64,000 bases of DNA. It comes from Streptomyces roseoverticillatus. Lineage in GTDB: Bacteria > Actinomycetota > Actinomycetes > Streptomycetales > Streptomycetaceae. How positions within the stretch are numbered: the stretch's first letter is position 1; every line of letters starts with the position of its first letter. Positions 52,886 to 62,451 of the stretch are shown here, piece after piece. Under the pieces are notes generated by a model. The model worked only from the letters and a program-made list of their open reading frames with translations, did not search any database and was not told the origin of the DNA. Location: contig NZ_JOFL01000023.1 in NCBI RefSeq assembly GCF_000719265.1, positions 1 through 64,000 on the forward strand. Direction: 5' to 3'. Position numbers and translations under genes: made by a program.

Positions 52886-52972
52886 CAGGGGACCTCGATA
52901 GACCCAAGTGGGTGACCTCATCAGGCCTTGCCGGGACGTACCTTGGGGGCGAAGGCTGCGTCTGGAGGATCC

Positions 52973-54250
52973 GTGTCACGAGCTCCCGGGAATGTCCGGC
53001 TGAAATCAGCGCGAGTGGCTGCCGGGTTCGCGTCGCAGCAGGCGCTGGCAGATGCCATCGGCCGAGCCGCGCCCAAGCTGGGGATGCGTGGTGTGACGGC
53101 AGGAGTACGTCAGGTGCGGCGCTGGGAATCAGCCGCTCCACCCTGGCCTCACCCGGACGTCGGCCGTGTCCTCGTGCACCTGCTCCGTCAGCCCCTGGAG
53201 GAGCTGGGTTTCACTCCGCCGTGGGGGCAGTCCGAAACCCGGCCCCCAGACCCCTTGCACCTCGATCCCGTCAATGGTGCGACGACTGCGGCAACCTTGA
53301 CGCCGATACCCTCCAGAACAGCGAACATTCTCCACCAGGCCAGCGTCGGCCAGGACTTCGCTGCTATCACCCGGGCACACCGACGCCTGTACTGGTCGGT
53401 GGCACCGGCGACCCTGCACCCGGCAGTGCTCGGCCATGCCCGTCTGGGGTGCGCTCTCCTCTCGGAGACAGCCGGCGGATGCCGAGCCGTTGTCGCGGCG
53501 GCCCTCGCGGAGAGCTACCTCCTCGCCGGGCGCATCGAGTTCTTCGACCTGAGGCAAGCGGACCGGGCGGGCGAGACGCTGCTGCGTGCGCTGCAGGCGG
53601 CCGGTGAGGCGGACGACGCTCTCTTGGGCAGCGCCATCCTCGCGCACACCGCGTTCATTCCCGGCTGGGCCGGACGTAGAGACGACGCGGTCGAGCGCCT
53701 CGTGGCCGCTCGCGCCTACGCTCGCCGTGGCCCGGCGTCGGCGGAGTTCTGGGCATGGCTGGACGCCGTCGAGGCGGAATGCGAAACACGGTGCGGCAAT
53801 CTGCGCACGGCCCTCCACTTGATCAGGCACGGCGAGGACGTGCTGGCGGAGGGATCCGAGGACGCGTCACCACCGTGGATGGACTGGTTCGACGCGACAC
53901 GACTCGCGGCGTTCAAGGGCAATACCCAGCTGAAGGCAGGGCATCTGCCCCAGGCCCGGGAGACACTGCAATCGGCACTCGATCAGCTGCCTGCCGAATC
54001 CGCCAAGCAGCGCACGGTGATCCTCGGCGACCTCGCGGCAGCCGAGGCGGCCGCGGGCGATCCGGAGAAGGCATGCGCGTACGCGTGCCAAGCCCTCGAC
54101 CAACTCGGCACGACCTGGTACGCAACGGGCATGGACCGGGTGCGGGACGTACGGCGGTCGCTCGCGGCCTGGCAGCACGAGCCGTGCGTGCGGGGCCTCG
54201 ACGACCGGCTGTACTCCTGGGGAGCTACCGTCAGCGCGCTTCGGCGTTGA
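52973..54250 (+). CDS. Helix-turn-helix protein with TPR-like C-terminus
   Basis: 425 aa. The N-terminus is XRE-like (NVRLKSARVAAGFASQQALA, DAIGRAAP..., VRQVRRWESAAPPWPHPDVG). The long remainder is helical and TPR-like (AVVAAALAESYLLAGRIEFF, GETLLRALQAAGEADDALLG, QTLKAGHL-type NTQLKAGHLPQARETLQSAL, ACAYACQALDQL). The GTG at 52973 with GGAGG 4 nt upstream begins the HTH; a longer in-frame start at 52928 is less likely. Such HTH-TPR proteins in Streptomyces include developmental repressors. It is divergent from DUF6415 and convergent with HAD, overlapping it by 20 bp. Confidence 0.82.
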   Translation: MSRAPGNVRLKSARVAAGFASQQALADAIGRAAPKLGMRGVTAGVRQVRRWESAAPPWPHPDVGRVLVHLLRQPLEELGFTPPWGQSETRPPDPLHLDPVNGATTAATLTPIPSRTANILHQASVGQDFAAITRAHRRLYWSVAPATLHPAVLGHARLGCALLSETAGGCRAVVAAALAESYLLAGRIEFFDLRQADRAGETLLRALQAAGEADDALLGSAILAHTAFIPGWAGRRDDAVERLVAARAYARRGPASAEFWAWLDAVEAECETRCGNLRTALHLIRHGEDVLAEGSEDASPPWMDWFDATRLAAFKGNTQLKAGHLPQARETLQSALDQLPAESAKQRTVILGDLAAAEAAAGDPEKACAYACQALDQLGTTWYATGMDRVRDVRRSLAAWQHEPCVRGLDDRLYSWGATVSALRR

Positions 54251-54893
54251 ACTTCGCAATGCCTTCCACGAGTTCCGTGAGCCGCTCGACCCGGAACGTG
54301 GGAACGTTCTGCGCATCCGGCGTCTGCCACTGGATCGTCGCCCACGGGCCGCGCCGGACGAGAGCCGTGTGCATGCCCGCGGAGACGGCGGGCCGGATGT
54401 CATTGTCGACGCGGTCACCGACGTACAGGACCTCTTCCGGCCGGAACGGCACGGCCTCGGCGACCCGGACGAAGAACTCCGGGTCCGGCTTGGACGCACC
54501 CCAGTCGTCGCTCGTCCCGATGAGGTCCACGTCGCCGGTGAACAGCTCACGAAGCAGGCCACCGGCCCGGACGGTCTGATTTCCGGCGATGCCCAGCCAC
54601 AGTCCCGCCGCCCGGAGCTCCCTCAGCGCGGGCCGCACGTCCGGGTACAGATCGTCCTCGCCGAACCATTCGGGCTGCCCGGCCGCCGCGCGGGCCGCAC
54701 GTTGCTCGGCGAGGTCGAAGCCCGGCCGGAACCGCTGGAAGGTCTCGCGGTAGTCGCCTCCCTGCGCGATCACCGCTCCGAACATCGCGGCGAAGGTGTG
54801 CCGCGGCACGCCCAGCCAGTCGGCCCAAGTCCCGTACTCGCGGGTCTCGTCCACGAGGCACTCGCCGACATCGAACACCACTGCGCGAATCAT
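54231..54893 (-). CDS. HAD-superfamily hydrolase
   Basis: 220 aa. Motif I is VVFDVGECLVDE, where the second Asp of DxD is Gly. Motif II has the Asn/Thr in GIAGNQT, motif III Lys is GASKPDPEFFVRV and motif IV is VLYVGDRVDNDIRPAVSAGM. The missing second Asp makes classic phosphatase chemistry doubtful; a dehalogenase-like or regulatory role is possible. ATG at 54893. Convergent with the HTH-TPR gene, sharing 20 bp at 3' ends. Confidence 0.85.
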   Translation of the reverse strand: MIRAVVFDVGECLVDETREYGTWADWLGVPRHTFAAMFGAVIAQGGDYRETFQRFRPGFDLAEQRAARAAAGQPEWFGEDDLYPDVRPALRELRAAGLWLGIAGNQTVRAGGLLRELFTGDVDLIGTSDDWGASKPDPEFFVRVAEAVPFRPEEVLYVGDRVDNDIRPAVSAGMHTALVRRGPWATIQWQTPDAQNVPTFRVERLTELVEGIAKFNAEAR

Positions 54894-54924
54894 GACCGCA
54901 GACTAGAGCACCGCCGGGCCCCGC

Positions 54925-55569
54925 CTACCCCACACCCAAGAACCGCAGCACCGCCAGCACCCGCCGGTGGTCCGCGTCCGCCTTCGGCAGGTCCAGCTTG
55001 GCCAGGATCGAGTTGATGTGCTTGGCGACGGCGCTCTCGCTCACGAACAGCCCCTCCGCGATCCCCGCGTTGGAGCGCCCGGACGCCATCAGCTCCAGAA
55101 CCTCCCGCTCGCGCGGCGTGAGCCGGTCGAGTGGATCGCTGTGCCGGCGCAGCAGCAGCTGCGAGACGACCTGCGGGTCGAGCGCGGTGCCGCCGCCCGC
55201 GACGCGCCGCAGGGCGTCGATGAACTCCTCCACGTCGGCGACCCGTTCCTTGAGCAGGTAGCCGACGCCGCGCGTGTCGCCGGAGAGCAGGTCGGCGGCG
55301 TAGCGCTCCTCCACGTACTGGGAGAGCAGCAGTACGGCCGTGTCCGGCCACTGCTGCCGGATGACGAGGGCGGCTCGTACCCCCTCGTCGGTGAAGCCCG
55401 GCGGCATGCGCACGTCGAGGACGACCAGGCCGGGCCGGTGTTCCTCCACCGCGGCCAGCACCGCCTCCGCGTCGCCGGTCTCCGCGACCACGTCGAACCC
55501 GGCCGTCTCCAGGACCTTCACCAGGCCGATCCGGAGCAGGACGGAATCCTCGGCGATCACGGCGCGCAC
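54925..55569 (-). CDS. NarL/LuxR-family response regulator
   Basis: 214 aa. The receiver domain opens RAVIAEDSVLLRIGLV, with the phosphoacceptor Asp in LVVLDVRMPPGFTDEG and Lys in GYLLKERVADVEEF. The LuxR-type DNA-binding domain is DRLTPREREVLELMASGRSN followed by AGIAEGLFVSESAVAKHINS. The start GTG at 55569 overlaps the kinase stop by 13 bp, so the two are translationally coupled. It pairs with the HisKA_3 kinase at 55557. Confidence 0.93.
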   Translation of the reverse strand: MRAVIAEDSVLLRIGLVKVLETAGFDVVAETGDAEAVLAAVEEHRPGLVVLDVRMPPGFTDEGVRAALVIRQQWPDTAVLLLSQYVEERYAADLLSGDTRGVGYLLKERVADVEEFIDALRRVAGGGTALDPQVVSQLLLRRHSDPLDRLTPREREVLELMASGRSNAGIAEGLFVSESAVAKHINSILAKLDLPKADADHRRVLAVLRFLGVG

Positions 55570-56759
55570 GGCAGCTCCACGGTGACGATGGTCGGGCCCC
55601 CCGCGGGGCTGCTGATCGAGAACGTGCCGTCGACCGACGCGACCCGCTTGGCCAGCCCTGCCAGCCCGGTTCCGCCCGTAGGGTCGGCCCCGCCCACGCC
55701 GTCGTCGGTGACGACGACAAGAAGTATGCCCCCGCGCGTTTCGACGCGGACATCGGCCCGGCCCGCGCGCGCGTGCTTGACGACGTTGGCGAGCGCTTCG
55801 GAGACGACGAAGTAGGCGACGGCCTCGACCGCGGGGGCGGGCCGGACGGGCAGGTCGACCGTCAGCCCGACGGGCAGGGGCGCGCGCTCGGCGATGCCGG
55901 ACAGCGCGGCGTCGAGGCCGCGGTCCTCCAGCACGGCGGGGTGCAGGCCGCGGACGAGGTTGCTGAGCTCGGCGATGGCCTCCTTGGCCTCGCGGTGCGC
56001 CTCGTCGATGACCTTGCGGGCGTCCTCGGGCAGGTCCGTGAGCGTCACCTTGGCCAGCCCCAGGTTGACCGCCATCGACACGAGCCGCTGCTGCGCGCCG
56101 TCGTGCAGGTCGCGTTCGATGCGGCGGCGCTCGGCGTCGGCGGCGTCCAGGACGCCGGCGCGGCTCTCGGTGACCTCTTCGACGCGCTGCTCCAGCAGCT
56201 CGGCGCGGCTGGGGCCGAGGCGGCGGACCGCGGCGCGGGTGTCGAGCCGGGCGAGCGTTCGGGAGAGCCAGGCCGCGCCGTAGAGCCCGGCGAGGCCGGC
56301 GGCGGTGAGGTAGCCGGCCTGTACGGCGTAACCCGCCTGCGCCAGGCGCGTCTCGGTCGGCAGTGCCCACACCCAGACGTACGTGGTGGCCGCCACCGCG
56401 GACGCCGCCCACAGCAGCAGCGTCAGCGCGCCGCCCAGCGCGATCAGCGGCCCCGCCGCCAGGTGGTAGCCCAACTGCCGCCACGACCAGGACCGCCCGG
56501 CCACGGGTATCTCCACCCCGAGCCGTGCCCGGAACCGCGCCCGCTGCATCCGGGTCAGCAGGGGGCAGCCGGCGGCGAGGACGGCCACCATCGCCACCAC
56601 GGCCACCAGACAGCTCGACGCCTTCGTCGGCCCGCCGTCCAGCCACGGCACCGCCATGACGACGAGCGCGCCGCACTGGACGAGCACGCCGGTGGCGAGA
56701 AGGGCGACGGCACGCCCGGCCCCGTCGAAGGGGCCCCTGAGAAAGGTGGGGATTCGCAT
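55557..56759 (-). CDS. Two-component sensor histidine kinase, HisKA_3 type
   Basis: 400 aa. An N-terminal membrane region has about six hydrophobic segments (LLATGVLVQCGALVVMAVPW; LVAVVAMVAVLAAGC; LIALGGALTLLLWAASAVAA; AGYLTAAGLAGLYGAAWLSR). The dimerisation helix has phospho-His in RRRIERDLHDGAQQRLVSMA. The ATPase domain has VVSEALANVVKHARAG (N-box) and VVTDDGVGGADPTGGTGLAG (G-boxes). No extracellular sensor domain is evident. The start is ATG at 56759 or GTG at 56765; neither has a ribosome site. Phosphorylates the adjacent regulator. Confidence 0.92.
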   Translation of the reverse strand: MRIPTFLRGPFDGAGRAVALLATGVLVQCGALVVMAVPWLDGGPTKASSCLVAVVAMVAVLAAGCPLLTRMQRARFRARLGVEIPVAGRSWSWRQLGYHLAAGPLIALGGALTLLLWAASAVAATTYVWVWALPTETRLAQAGYAVQAGYLTAAGLAGLYGAAWLSRTLARLDTRAAVRRLGPSRAELLEQRVEEVTESRAGVLDAADAERRRIERDLHDGAQQRLVSMAVNLGLAKVTLTDLPEDARKVIDEAHREAKEAIAELSNLVRGLHPAVLEDRGLDAALSGIAERAPLPVGLTVDLPVRPAPAVEAVAYFVVSEALANVVKHARAGRADVRVETRGGILLVVVTDDGVGGADPTGGTGLAGLAKRVASVDGTFSISSPAGGPTIVTVELPCAP

Positions 56760-56926
56760 GGTCACACGGTAAGTGCGCAGGTCAGGGCGGGCGATGGTAC
56801 TGGTGTCCGGCTCGTTGGTACAGCCAGTGCCACCATCGGATGAACGTGCGAGGGGAATTGCCCTGCCGGGCCGTCCGGCTCACCACGCTGAGTGTCTGAC
56901 CGCGCACACAGCCAAGGAGGCGCATC

Positions 56927-57541
56927 ATGGCAGTCATGGTCGAGACACCACCGCCGCCGCAACTGATAGTCCGAGGCCCGGGGCTACCGGGGGACTTCGA
57001 AGAGCTCTGCACGATTCTCGAGAAGATCAACGATGATCTCCCGGACGGCTACTACCCGGAGATCATCGGGGGGCAGGTCGTCGTGTCACCTTGGTCCAGG
57101 TCCTTCTACGACCTCATCCTCGATGAGCTCGTCGACCAACTGGGTCCACACGTACCCAAGGGACATCGGGCACGGGCATACCCCAGCCTCTACAAGTTCG
57201 CCGACCACGACGGCGCCTTCGGCCCCGACTTCCACGTCGCGGAGTCCGCCGCACTGCGGACGGACAGCATCTACAGGCCCGGCGACGCGTTGTCGCTCGT
57301 CGCCGAACTGACGTCCCCTTCGACGGCCGACGCCGACCGCAAGGAAAAGGTCGAGGTCTACGGCAGGGCTGACGTGCCTGTCTACGTGCTCGTCGACATG
57401 CTGAAGGGCGTTGTCATCGTGCACTCCGATCCGTCGGACCACGGCTACCGCACGATCACACAGATCGAATTCGGCGGAACGGTGCATATCCCCGCCCCCT
57501 TCGACTGCAAGCTCGACACAACCGGCTGGGAGCAGATCTGA
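56927..57541 (+). CDS. Uma2-family putative endonuclease (DUF820)
   Basis: 204 aa. PD-(D/E)XK-like residues are in PDGYYPEIIGGQVVVSPWSR, GAFGPDFHVAES and VAELTSPSTADADRKEKVEV, followed by YGRADVPVYVLVDMLKG. The family is predicted nuclease and is scattered across Streptomyces as lone genes; the biological role is unsettled. AAGGAGG at 56914-56920 precedes the ATG by 6 nt. A hairpin terminator lies downstream. Divergent from the sensor kinase. Confidence 0.9.
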   Translation: MAVMVETPPPPQLIVRGPGLPGDFEELCTILEKINDDLPDGYYPEIIGGQVVVSPWSRSFYDLILDELVDQLGPHVPKGHRARAYPSLYKFADHDGAFGPDFHVAESAALRTDSIYRPGDALSLVAELTSPSTADADRKEKVEVYGRADVPVYVLVDMLKGVVIVHSDPSDHGYRTITQIEFGGTVHIPAPFDCKLDTTGWEQI

Positions 57542-57556
57542 CCCTCGCAGCAAACC

Positions 57557-57595
57557 GAAGGCCCCGGCCCCCGCAGCGCGGGACCCGGGGCCTTC
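57557..57595. terminator. Bidirectional hairpin terminator
   Basis: 11-bp perfect stem GAAGGCCCCGG with CCGGGGCCTTC, between the convergent Uma2 and glyS genes. The loop of 17 nt is itself GC-rich. Confidence 0.82.
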
Positions 57596-57613
57596 AGCCG
57601 TTACGGAACGACG

Positions 57614-58996
<1,383 letters not shown>

Positions 58997-59146
58997 GGTG
59001 CTCTCTTCATTGCGACGACGAACAGCGAATGATTCAGGTTACCGGCGCTGCACCCCCTCTCATCAAATCGGCTCTGGCCTTGGCTTGACCACGTCCTTCC
59101 GCGGCCCGCCCCGGACCCCTCTTTGGACCTTTTTGAGAGCCTCTTG

Positions 59147-59184
59147 TTGACAATCGTTTCCATCTTTGTTGAAAATGAGTGTCA
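59147..59184 (+). promoter_or_regulatory. znuA promoter with two Zur boxes
   Basis: TTGACA at 59147-59152 and GAAAAT at 59171-59176 (18-bp spacer) form the best promoter. TGACAATCGTTTCCA (59148-59162) and TGAAAATGAGTGTCA (59170-59184) match the TGaaAATnATTtTCA-type Zur consensus and are 22 bp apart. One overlaps the -35 and the other the -10 and start codon. The expected transcription start is at or next to the ATG at 59184, implying leaderless mRNA. Zur encoded at 61954 is the presumed repressor. Confidence 0.8.
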
Positions 59185-60170
59185 TGAACGTAAGCCGTCT
59201 CCGTCCCGCCCGCGCCTCCCGAATACGCACCACCGCCGTCGCCGCGGCCGCCGCTCTGGGGCTGCTCGCCCTCTCCGCCTGCTCCTCGGCGGACGAGGCC
59301 GGGAAGGCGGAGGACGGCAAGCTCGCCGTAGTGGCGTCGTTCTACCCCATGCAGTACCTCGCCGAGCAGATCGGCGGCGACCACGTCAGCGTGACCAGCC
59401 TGACGAAGCCCGGCGTCGAGCCGCACGACCTGGAGCTCAAGCCCAAGCAGATCGGCTCCCTCGCCGACGCGGGCGCGATCGTCTACCTCAAGGGCGTCCA
59501 GCCCGCCGTCGACGAGGCGATCAAGCAGTCCAAGAACAAGCACGCCGTGGACATGGCCTCCCTCACCTCGCTGGAGGAGCACGGCACCGAGGTCGACGGC
59601 CACCACCACACCACGGGCGACAACCACTCGCACTCCGAGCACGAGGGCGGCACCGACCCCCACATCTGGCTCGATCCCGTGAAGTACGCCGAGGCCGCCC
59701 AGGGCGTCGCGAAGACCCTCTCGGAGGCGGACCCGGACCACAAGGGCGACTATGAGAAGAACGCCGCCGCCCTGGCGAAGAAGCTCGGCGCCCTCGACGC
59801 GAAGTTCAAGGACGGGCTGAAGAACCGCGCCTCGGACACCTTCATCACCACCCACGCGGCCTTCGGCTACCTGGCCGAGCGCTACGGCCTCACCGAGGAG
59901 GCCATCAGCGGCCTCGACCCCGAGTCCGAGCCGAGCGCCGCCCGCATCAAGGACCTGCACGCGCTCGCCGAGGAGCACCACGTCTCGACGATCTTCTTCG
60001 AGACGCTCGCCAACCCGGCGACCGCGAAGACGCTGGCCAAGGACCTCAAGCTGAAGACCGACGTCCTGGACCCGATCGAGGGCATCACGGACGAGTCCAG
60101 GGGCCACGACTACGTCGAGGTCATGGAGGCCAACCTGGCCGCCCTGCAGAAGGCGCTAGGCACCAAGTGA
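59184..60170 (+). CDS. znuA: Zinc ABC transporter substrate-binding lipoprotein ZnuA
   Basis: 328 aa. Lipobox LLALSACS follows a basic signal peptide. The cluster A-I binding fold has VVASFYPMQYLAEQIGGDHV, GVEPHDLELKPKQIGSLADA (metal His) and HIWLDPVKYAEAAQGVAKTL. A His/Asp-rich loop (DGHHHTTGDNHSHSEHEG) is typical of zinc binders. ATG at 59184 is chosen because the promoter predicts a leaderless message; an ATG 9 nt upstream is possible. First gene of znuA-znuC-znuB. Confidence 0.95.
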   Translation: MNVSRLRPARASRIRTTAVAAAAALGLLALSACSSADEAGKAEDGKLAVVASFYPMQYLAEQIGGDHVSVTSLTKPGVEPHDLELKPKQIGSLADAGAIVYLKGVQPAVDEAIKQSKNKHAVDMASLTSLEEHGTEVDGHHHTTGDNHSHSEHEGGTDPHIWLDPVKYAEAAQGVAKTLSEADPDHKGDYEKNAAALAKKLGALDAKFKDGLKNRASDTFITTHAAFGYLAERYGLTEEAISGLDPESEPSAARIKDLHALAEEHHVSTIFFETLANPATAKTLAKDLKLKTDVLDPIEGITDESRGHDYVEVMEANLAALQKALGTK

Positions 60171-60190
60171 GCGTCTCGGAGGAGATCACC

Positions 60191-60958
60191 ATGGAGCAGC
60201 CCGTCATATCCCTGCGGGGCGCCGGCGCGAGCCTCGGCGGCCGCCCCGTCCTGCGCGGCGTGGACCTGGCCGTGCACCCCGGCGAGGTCGTCGCCCTGCT
60301 CGGCGCCAACGGCTCGGGCAAGTCCACCGCCGTGCGCAGCATCGTCGGCCAGGTGCCGCTCACCGGCGGCGAGCTGGAGCTCTTCGGCACCCCGCAGCGC
60401 CGCTTCCGCGACTGGGCCCGCGTCGGCTACGTCCCGCAGCGCACCACCGCCGCCGGCGGCGTGCCCGCGACCGTCCGCGAGGTCGTCTCGTCCGGGCGGC
60501 TCGCCCGCACCCGGTTCGGGATGATGCGCAGGGCCGACAAGGAGGCGGTCATACGCGCCCTGGAGCTCGTCGGCATGGCGGACCGGCTCGGCGACCCGGT
60601 GGACGCGCTCTCCGGCGGCCAGCACCAGCGGGTGCTCATCGCCCGTGCCCTGGCCGGCGAACCCGAACTGCTGATCATGGACGAGCCGATGGCCGGCGTG
60701 GACCTCGCGAGCCAGGAGGTGCTCGCCGACGCCCTGCGCGCCCAGGTCGCCCGCGGCACCACGGTCCTGCTCGTGCTGCACGAGCTCGGCCCGCTGGAGC
60801 CGCTCATCGACCGCGCGGTCGTCCTGCGCGACGGCTGCGTCGTCCACGACGGACCGCCGCCGGAGGCCGTGGGCCAGCACGCGCTCCCCGGACACGACCA
60901 TGTACACCCGCACGCCGGCCCGGCTGCGGAACCGATACGGACAGGGCTGCTGACCTGA
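60191..60958 (+). CDS. znuC: Zinc ABC transporter ATP-binding protein ZnuC
   Basis: 255 aa. Walker A is LLGANGSGKSTAVR, signature DALSGGQHQRVLIARALAGE, Walker B ELLIMDEPMAGVD, H-loop LLVLHELGPLE. A His-rich tail (GQHALPGHDHVHPHAG) fits metal transport. ATG at 60191 with GGAGGAG at 60178-60184 is preferred over GTG at 60167, which would overlap the znuA stop by 4 bp. Overlaps znuB by 1 bp. Confidence 0.94.
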   Translation: MEQPVISLRGAGASLGGRPVLRGVDLAVHPGEVVALLGANGSGKSTAVRSIVGQVPLTGGELELFGTPQRRFRDWARVGYVPQRTTAAGGVPATVREVVSSGRLARTRFGMMRRADKEAVIRALELVGMADRLGDPVDALSGGQHQRVLIARALAGEPELLIMDEPMAGVDLASQEVLADALRAQVARGTTVLLVLHELGPLEPLIDRAVVLRDGCVVHDGPPPEAVGQHALPGHDHVHPHAGPAAEPIRTGLLT

Positions 60959-61848
60959 TGGACATCCTCGACCACGCCTTCATGCAGCGGGCGCTGCTCG
61001 CGGCGCTCCTCGTCGGCGTCACCGCGCCCGCCATCGGCACCTACCTCGTCCAGCGCCGCCAGGCCCTCATGGGCGACGGCCTCGGGCACGTGGCCCTCAC
61101 CGGCGTCGGCCTCGGCTTCCTGCTGAACTCCAGCCCCGTGTGGATGGCCACGGCCGTGTGCATCGTCGGCGCCGTCGTCATGGAGCTGATCCGCTGGTAC
61201 GGGCGGACGCGCGGCGACATCGCCCTCGCCATGCTCTTCTACGGCGGCATGGCCGGCGGCGTGATGCTGATGAACCTCTCCGACACCGGCTCCAGCGCCA
61301 ACCTGAGCAGCTACCTCTTCGGATCGATCGCCACGGTCTCGGAGGAGGACATCGTCGCGATCTGCGTCCTGGCCGCTTTTGTGATCCTCACCACGGTCGG
61401 GCTGCGCCGCCAGCTCTTCGCCATCTGCCAGGACGAGGAGTTCGCGCGCGTCACCGGCCTGCCGGTGCGGATGCTGAACCTGCTCGTGGCCGTCACCGCC
61501 GCTGTCACCGTCACCGTCGCCATGCGCGTCGTGGGCCTGCTGCTCGTCAGCGCCCTGATGGTGATCCCGGTGGCCGCCTCGCAGCAGATCGCCCGCAGTT
61601 TCAAGGCGACCTTCGCCCTCGCGGTCGGCATCGGCGTCACGGTGACGGTGTCCGGCACCGCCACGTCCTACTACGCCGACGTGCCGTCCGGCGCGACCAT
61701 CGTGCTCATCGCCATCGGCCTCTTCGGCGTCCTCACGGCGCTCGCCACGCCCCTGGCGAAGCGGCGGGCGGGGAAGGCGGTCGCCGCGGCGGAGTGCACC
61801 CTGGACGCGCCCGGGGAGCGCACGGCGGCGGACGACGTCAGGGTCTGA
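60958..61848 (+). CDS. znuB: Zinc ABC transporter permease ZnuB
   Basis: 296 aa with about eight transmembrane helices (ABC-3 family): HAFMQRALLAALLVGVTAPA, RRQALMGDGLGHVALTGVGL, GGVMLMNLSDTGSSANLSSY, FGSIATVSEEDI, VGLLLVSALMVIPVAASQQI. DGLGHVALTG is the family hallmark. The start overlaps the znuC stop (TGATG). Completes the importer; zur follows 105 bp later. Confidence 0.95.
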   Translation: MDILDHAFMQRALLAALLVGVTAPAIGTYLVQRRQALMGDGLGHVALTGVGLGFLLNSSPVWMATAVCIVGAVVMELIRWYGRTRGDIALAMLFYGGMAGGVMLMNLSDTGSSANLSSYLFGSIATVSEEDIVAICVLAAFVILTTVGLRRQLFAICQDEEFARVTGLPVRMLNLLVAVTAAVTVTVAMRVVGLLLVSALMVIPVAASQQIARSFKATFALAVGIGVTVTVSGTATSYYADVPSGATIVLIAIGLFGVLTALATPLAKRRAGKAVAAAECTLDAPGERTAADDVRV

Positions 61849-61953
61849 CGCCCGCCCGGGCCCGCCGGGGCTTGCCCACCCGCTCTCGCGAACTGGCACA
61901 ATTGCCGTGCGACATGTGCGGATGGGTGTTCATGCGAGCTGGAGGAGGCAACT

Positions 61954-62364
61954 GTGGCGACGGCGGGTCCCCCCGTACGCGGCCGGTCCACCAAGCAGCG
62001 GGCAGCGGTGGCGGCCGCGCTCGACGAGGTGGACGAGTTCCGTAGCGCGCAAGAGCTCCACGACATGCTCAAGCACCGCGGCGCGTCGGTCGGCCTGACC
62101 ACGGTCTACCGCACGCTGCAGTCCCTCGCCGACGCGGGCGAGGTCGACGTGCTGCGCACCAGCGAGGGCGAGGCGGTCTACCGCCGCTGCTCCAGCGGGC
62201 ACCACCACCACCTGGTCTGCCGGCTGTGCGGCAAGGCCGTCGAGGTGGAGGGCCCCGCCGTCGAGAAGTGGGCGGACTCCATCGCGGAGGAGCACGGCTT
62301 CGTGGACGTCGCGCACACGATCGAGATCTTCGGCACGTGCGGGGACTGCGCCGCGAAGCGCTGA
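61954..62364 (+). CDS. zur: Zinc uptake regulator Zur (Fur family)
   Basis: 136 aa. The winged helix includes STKQRAAVAAALDEVDEFRS and VGLTTVYRTLQSLADAGEVD. Zinc ligands are in RRCSSGHHHHLVCRLCGKAV and in IFGTCGDCAAKR, two CxxC structural sites. GTG at 61954 with GGAGGAGG 5 nt upstream. Zinc-bound Zur represses znuACB; the operon context and Zur-like boxes at 59148-59184 support this. Ends at a very long hairpin. Confidence 0.96.
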   Translation: MATAGPPVRGRSTKQRAAVAAALDEVDEFRSAQELHDMLKHRGASVGLTTVYRTLQSLADAGEVDVLRTSEGEAVYRRCSSGHHHHLVCRLCGKAVEVEGPAVEKWADSIAEEHGFVDVAHTIEIFGTCGDCAAKR

Positions 62365-62372
62365 CGCTTTCA

Positions 62373-62409
62373 CGTGAAGGGCCCCGGGCGATGCCCGGGG
62401 CCCTTCACG
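62373..62409. terminator. Long hairpin terminator between zur and uppS
   Basis: 17-bp perfect stem CGTGAAGGGCCCCGGGC with its complement and a 3-nt loop GAT, between the convergent zur and uppS genes. One of the strongest hairpins in the window. Confidence 0.9.
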
Positions 62410-62451
62410 CGTTCCGCGCCGACGCGCCGGCCGGTCCCCCGGCCGGCGATG

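Noticed and set aside
52428..54250. Part of a natural-product gene cluster because of DUF6415
   Set aside because: No biosynthetic enzyme, carrier protein or tailoring gene is adjacent.
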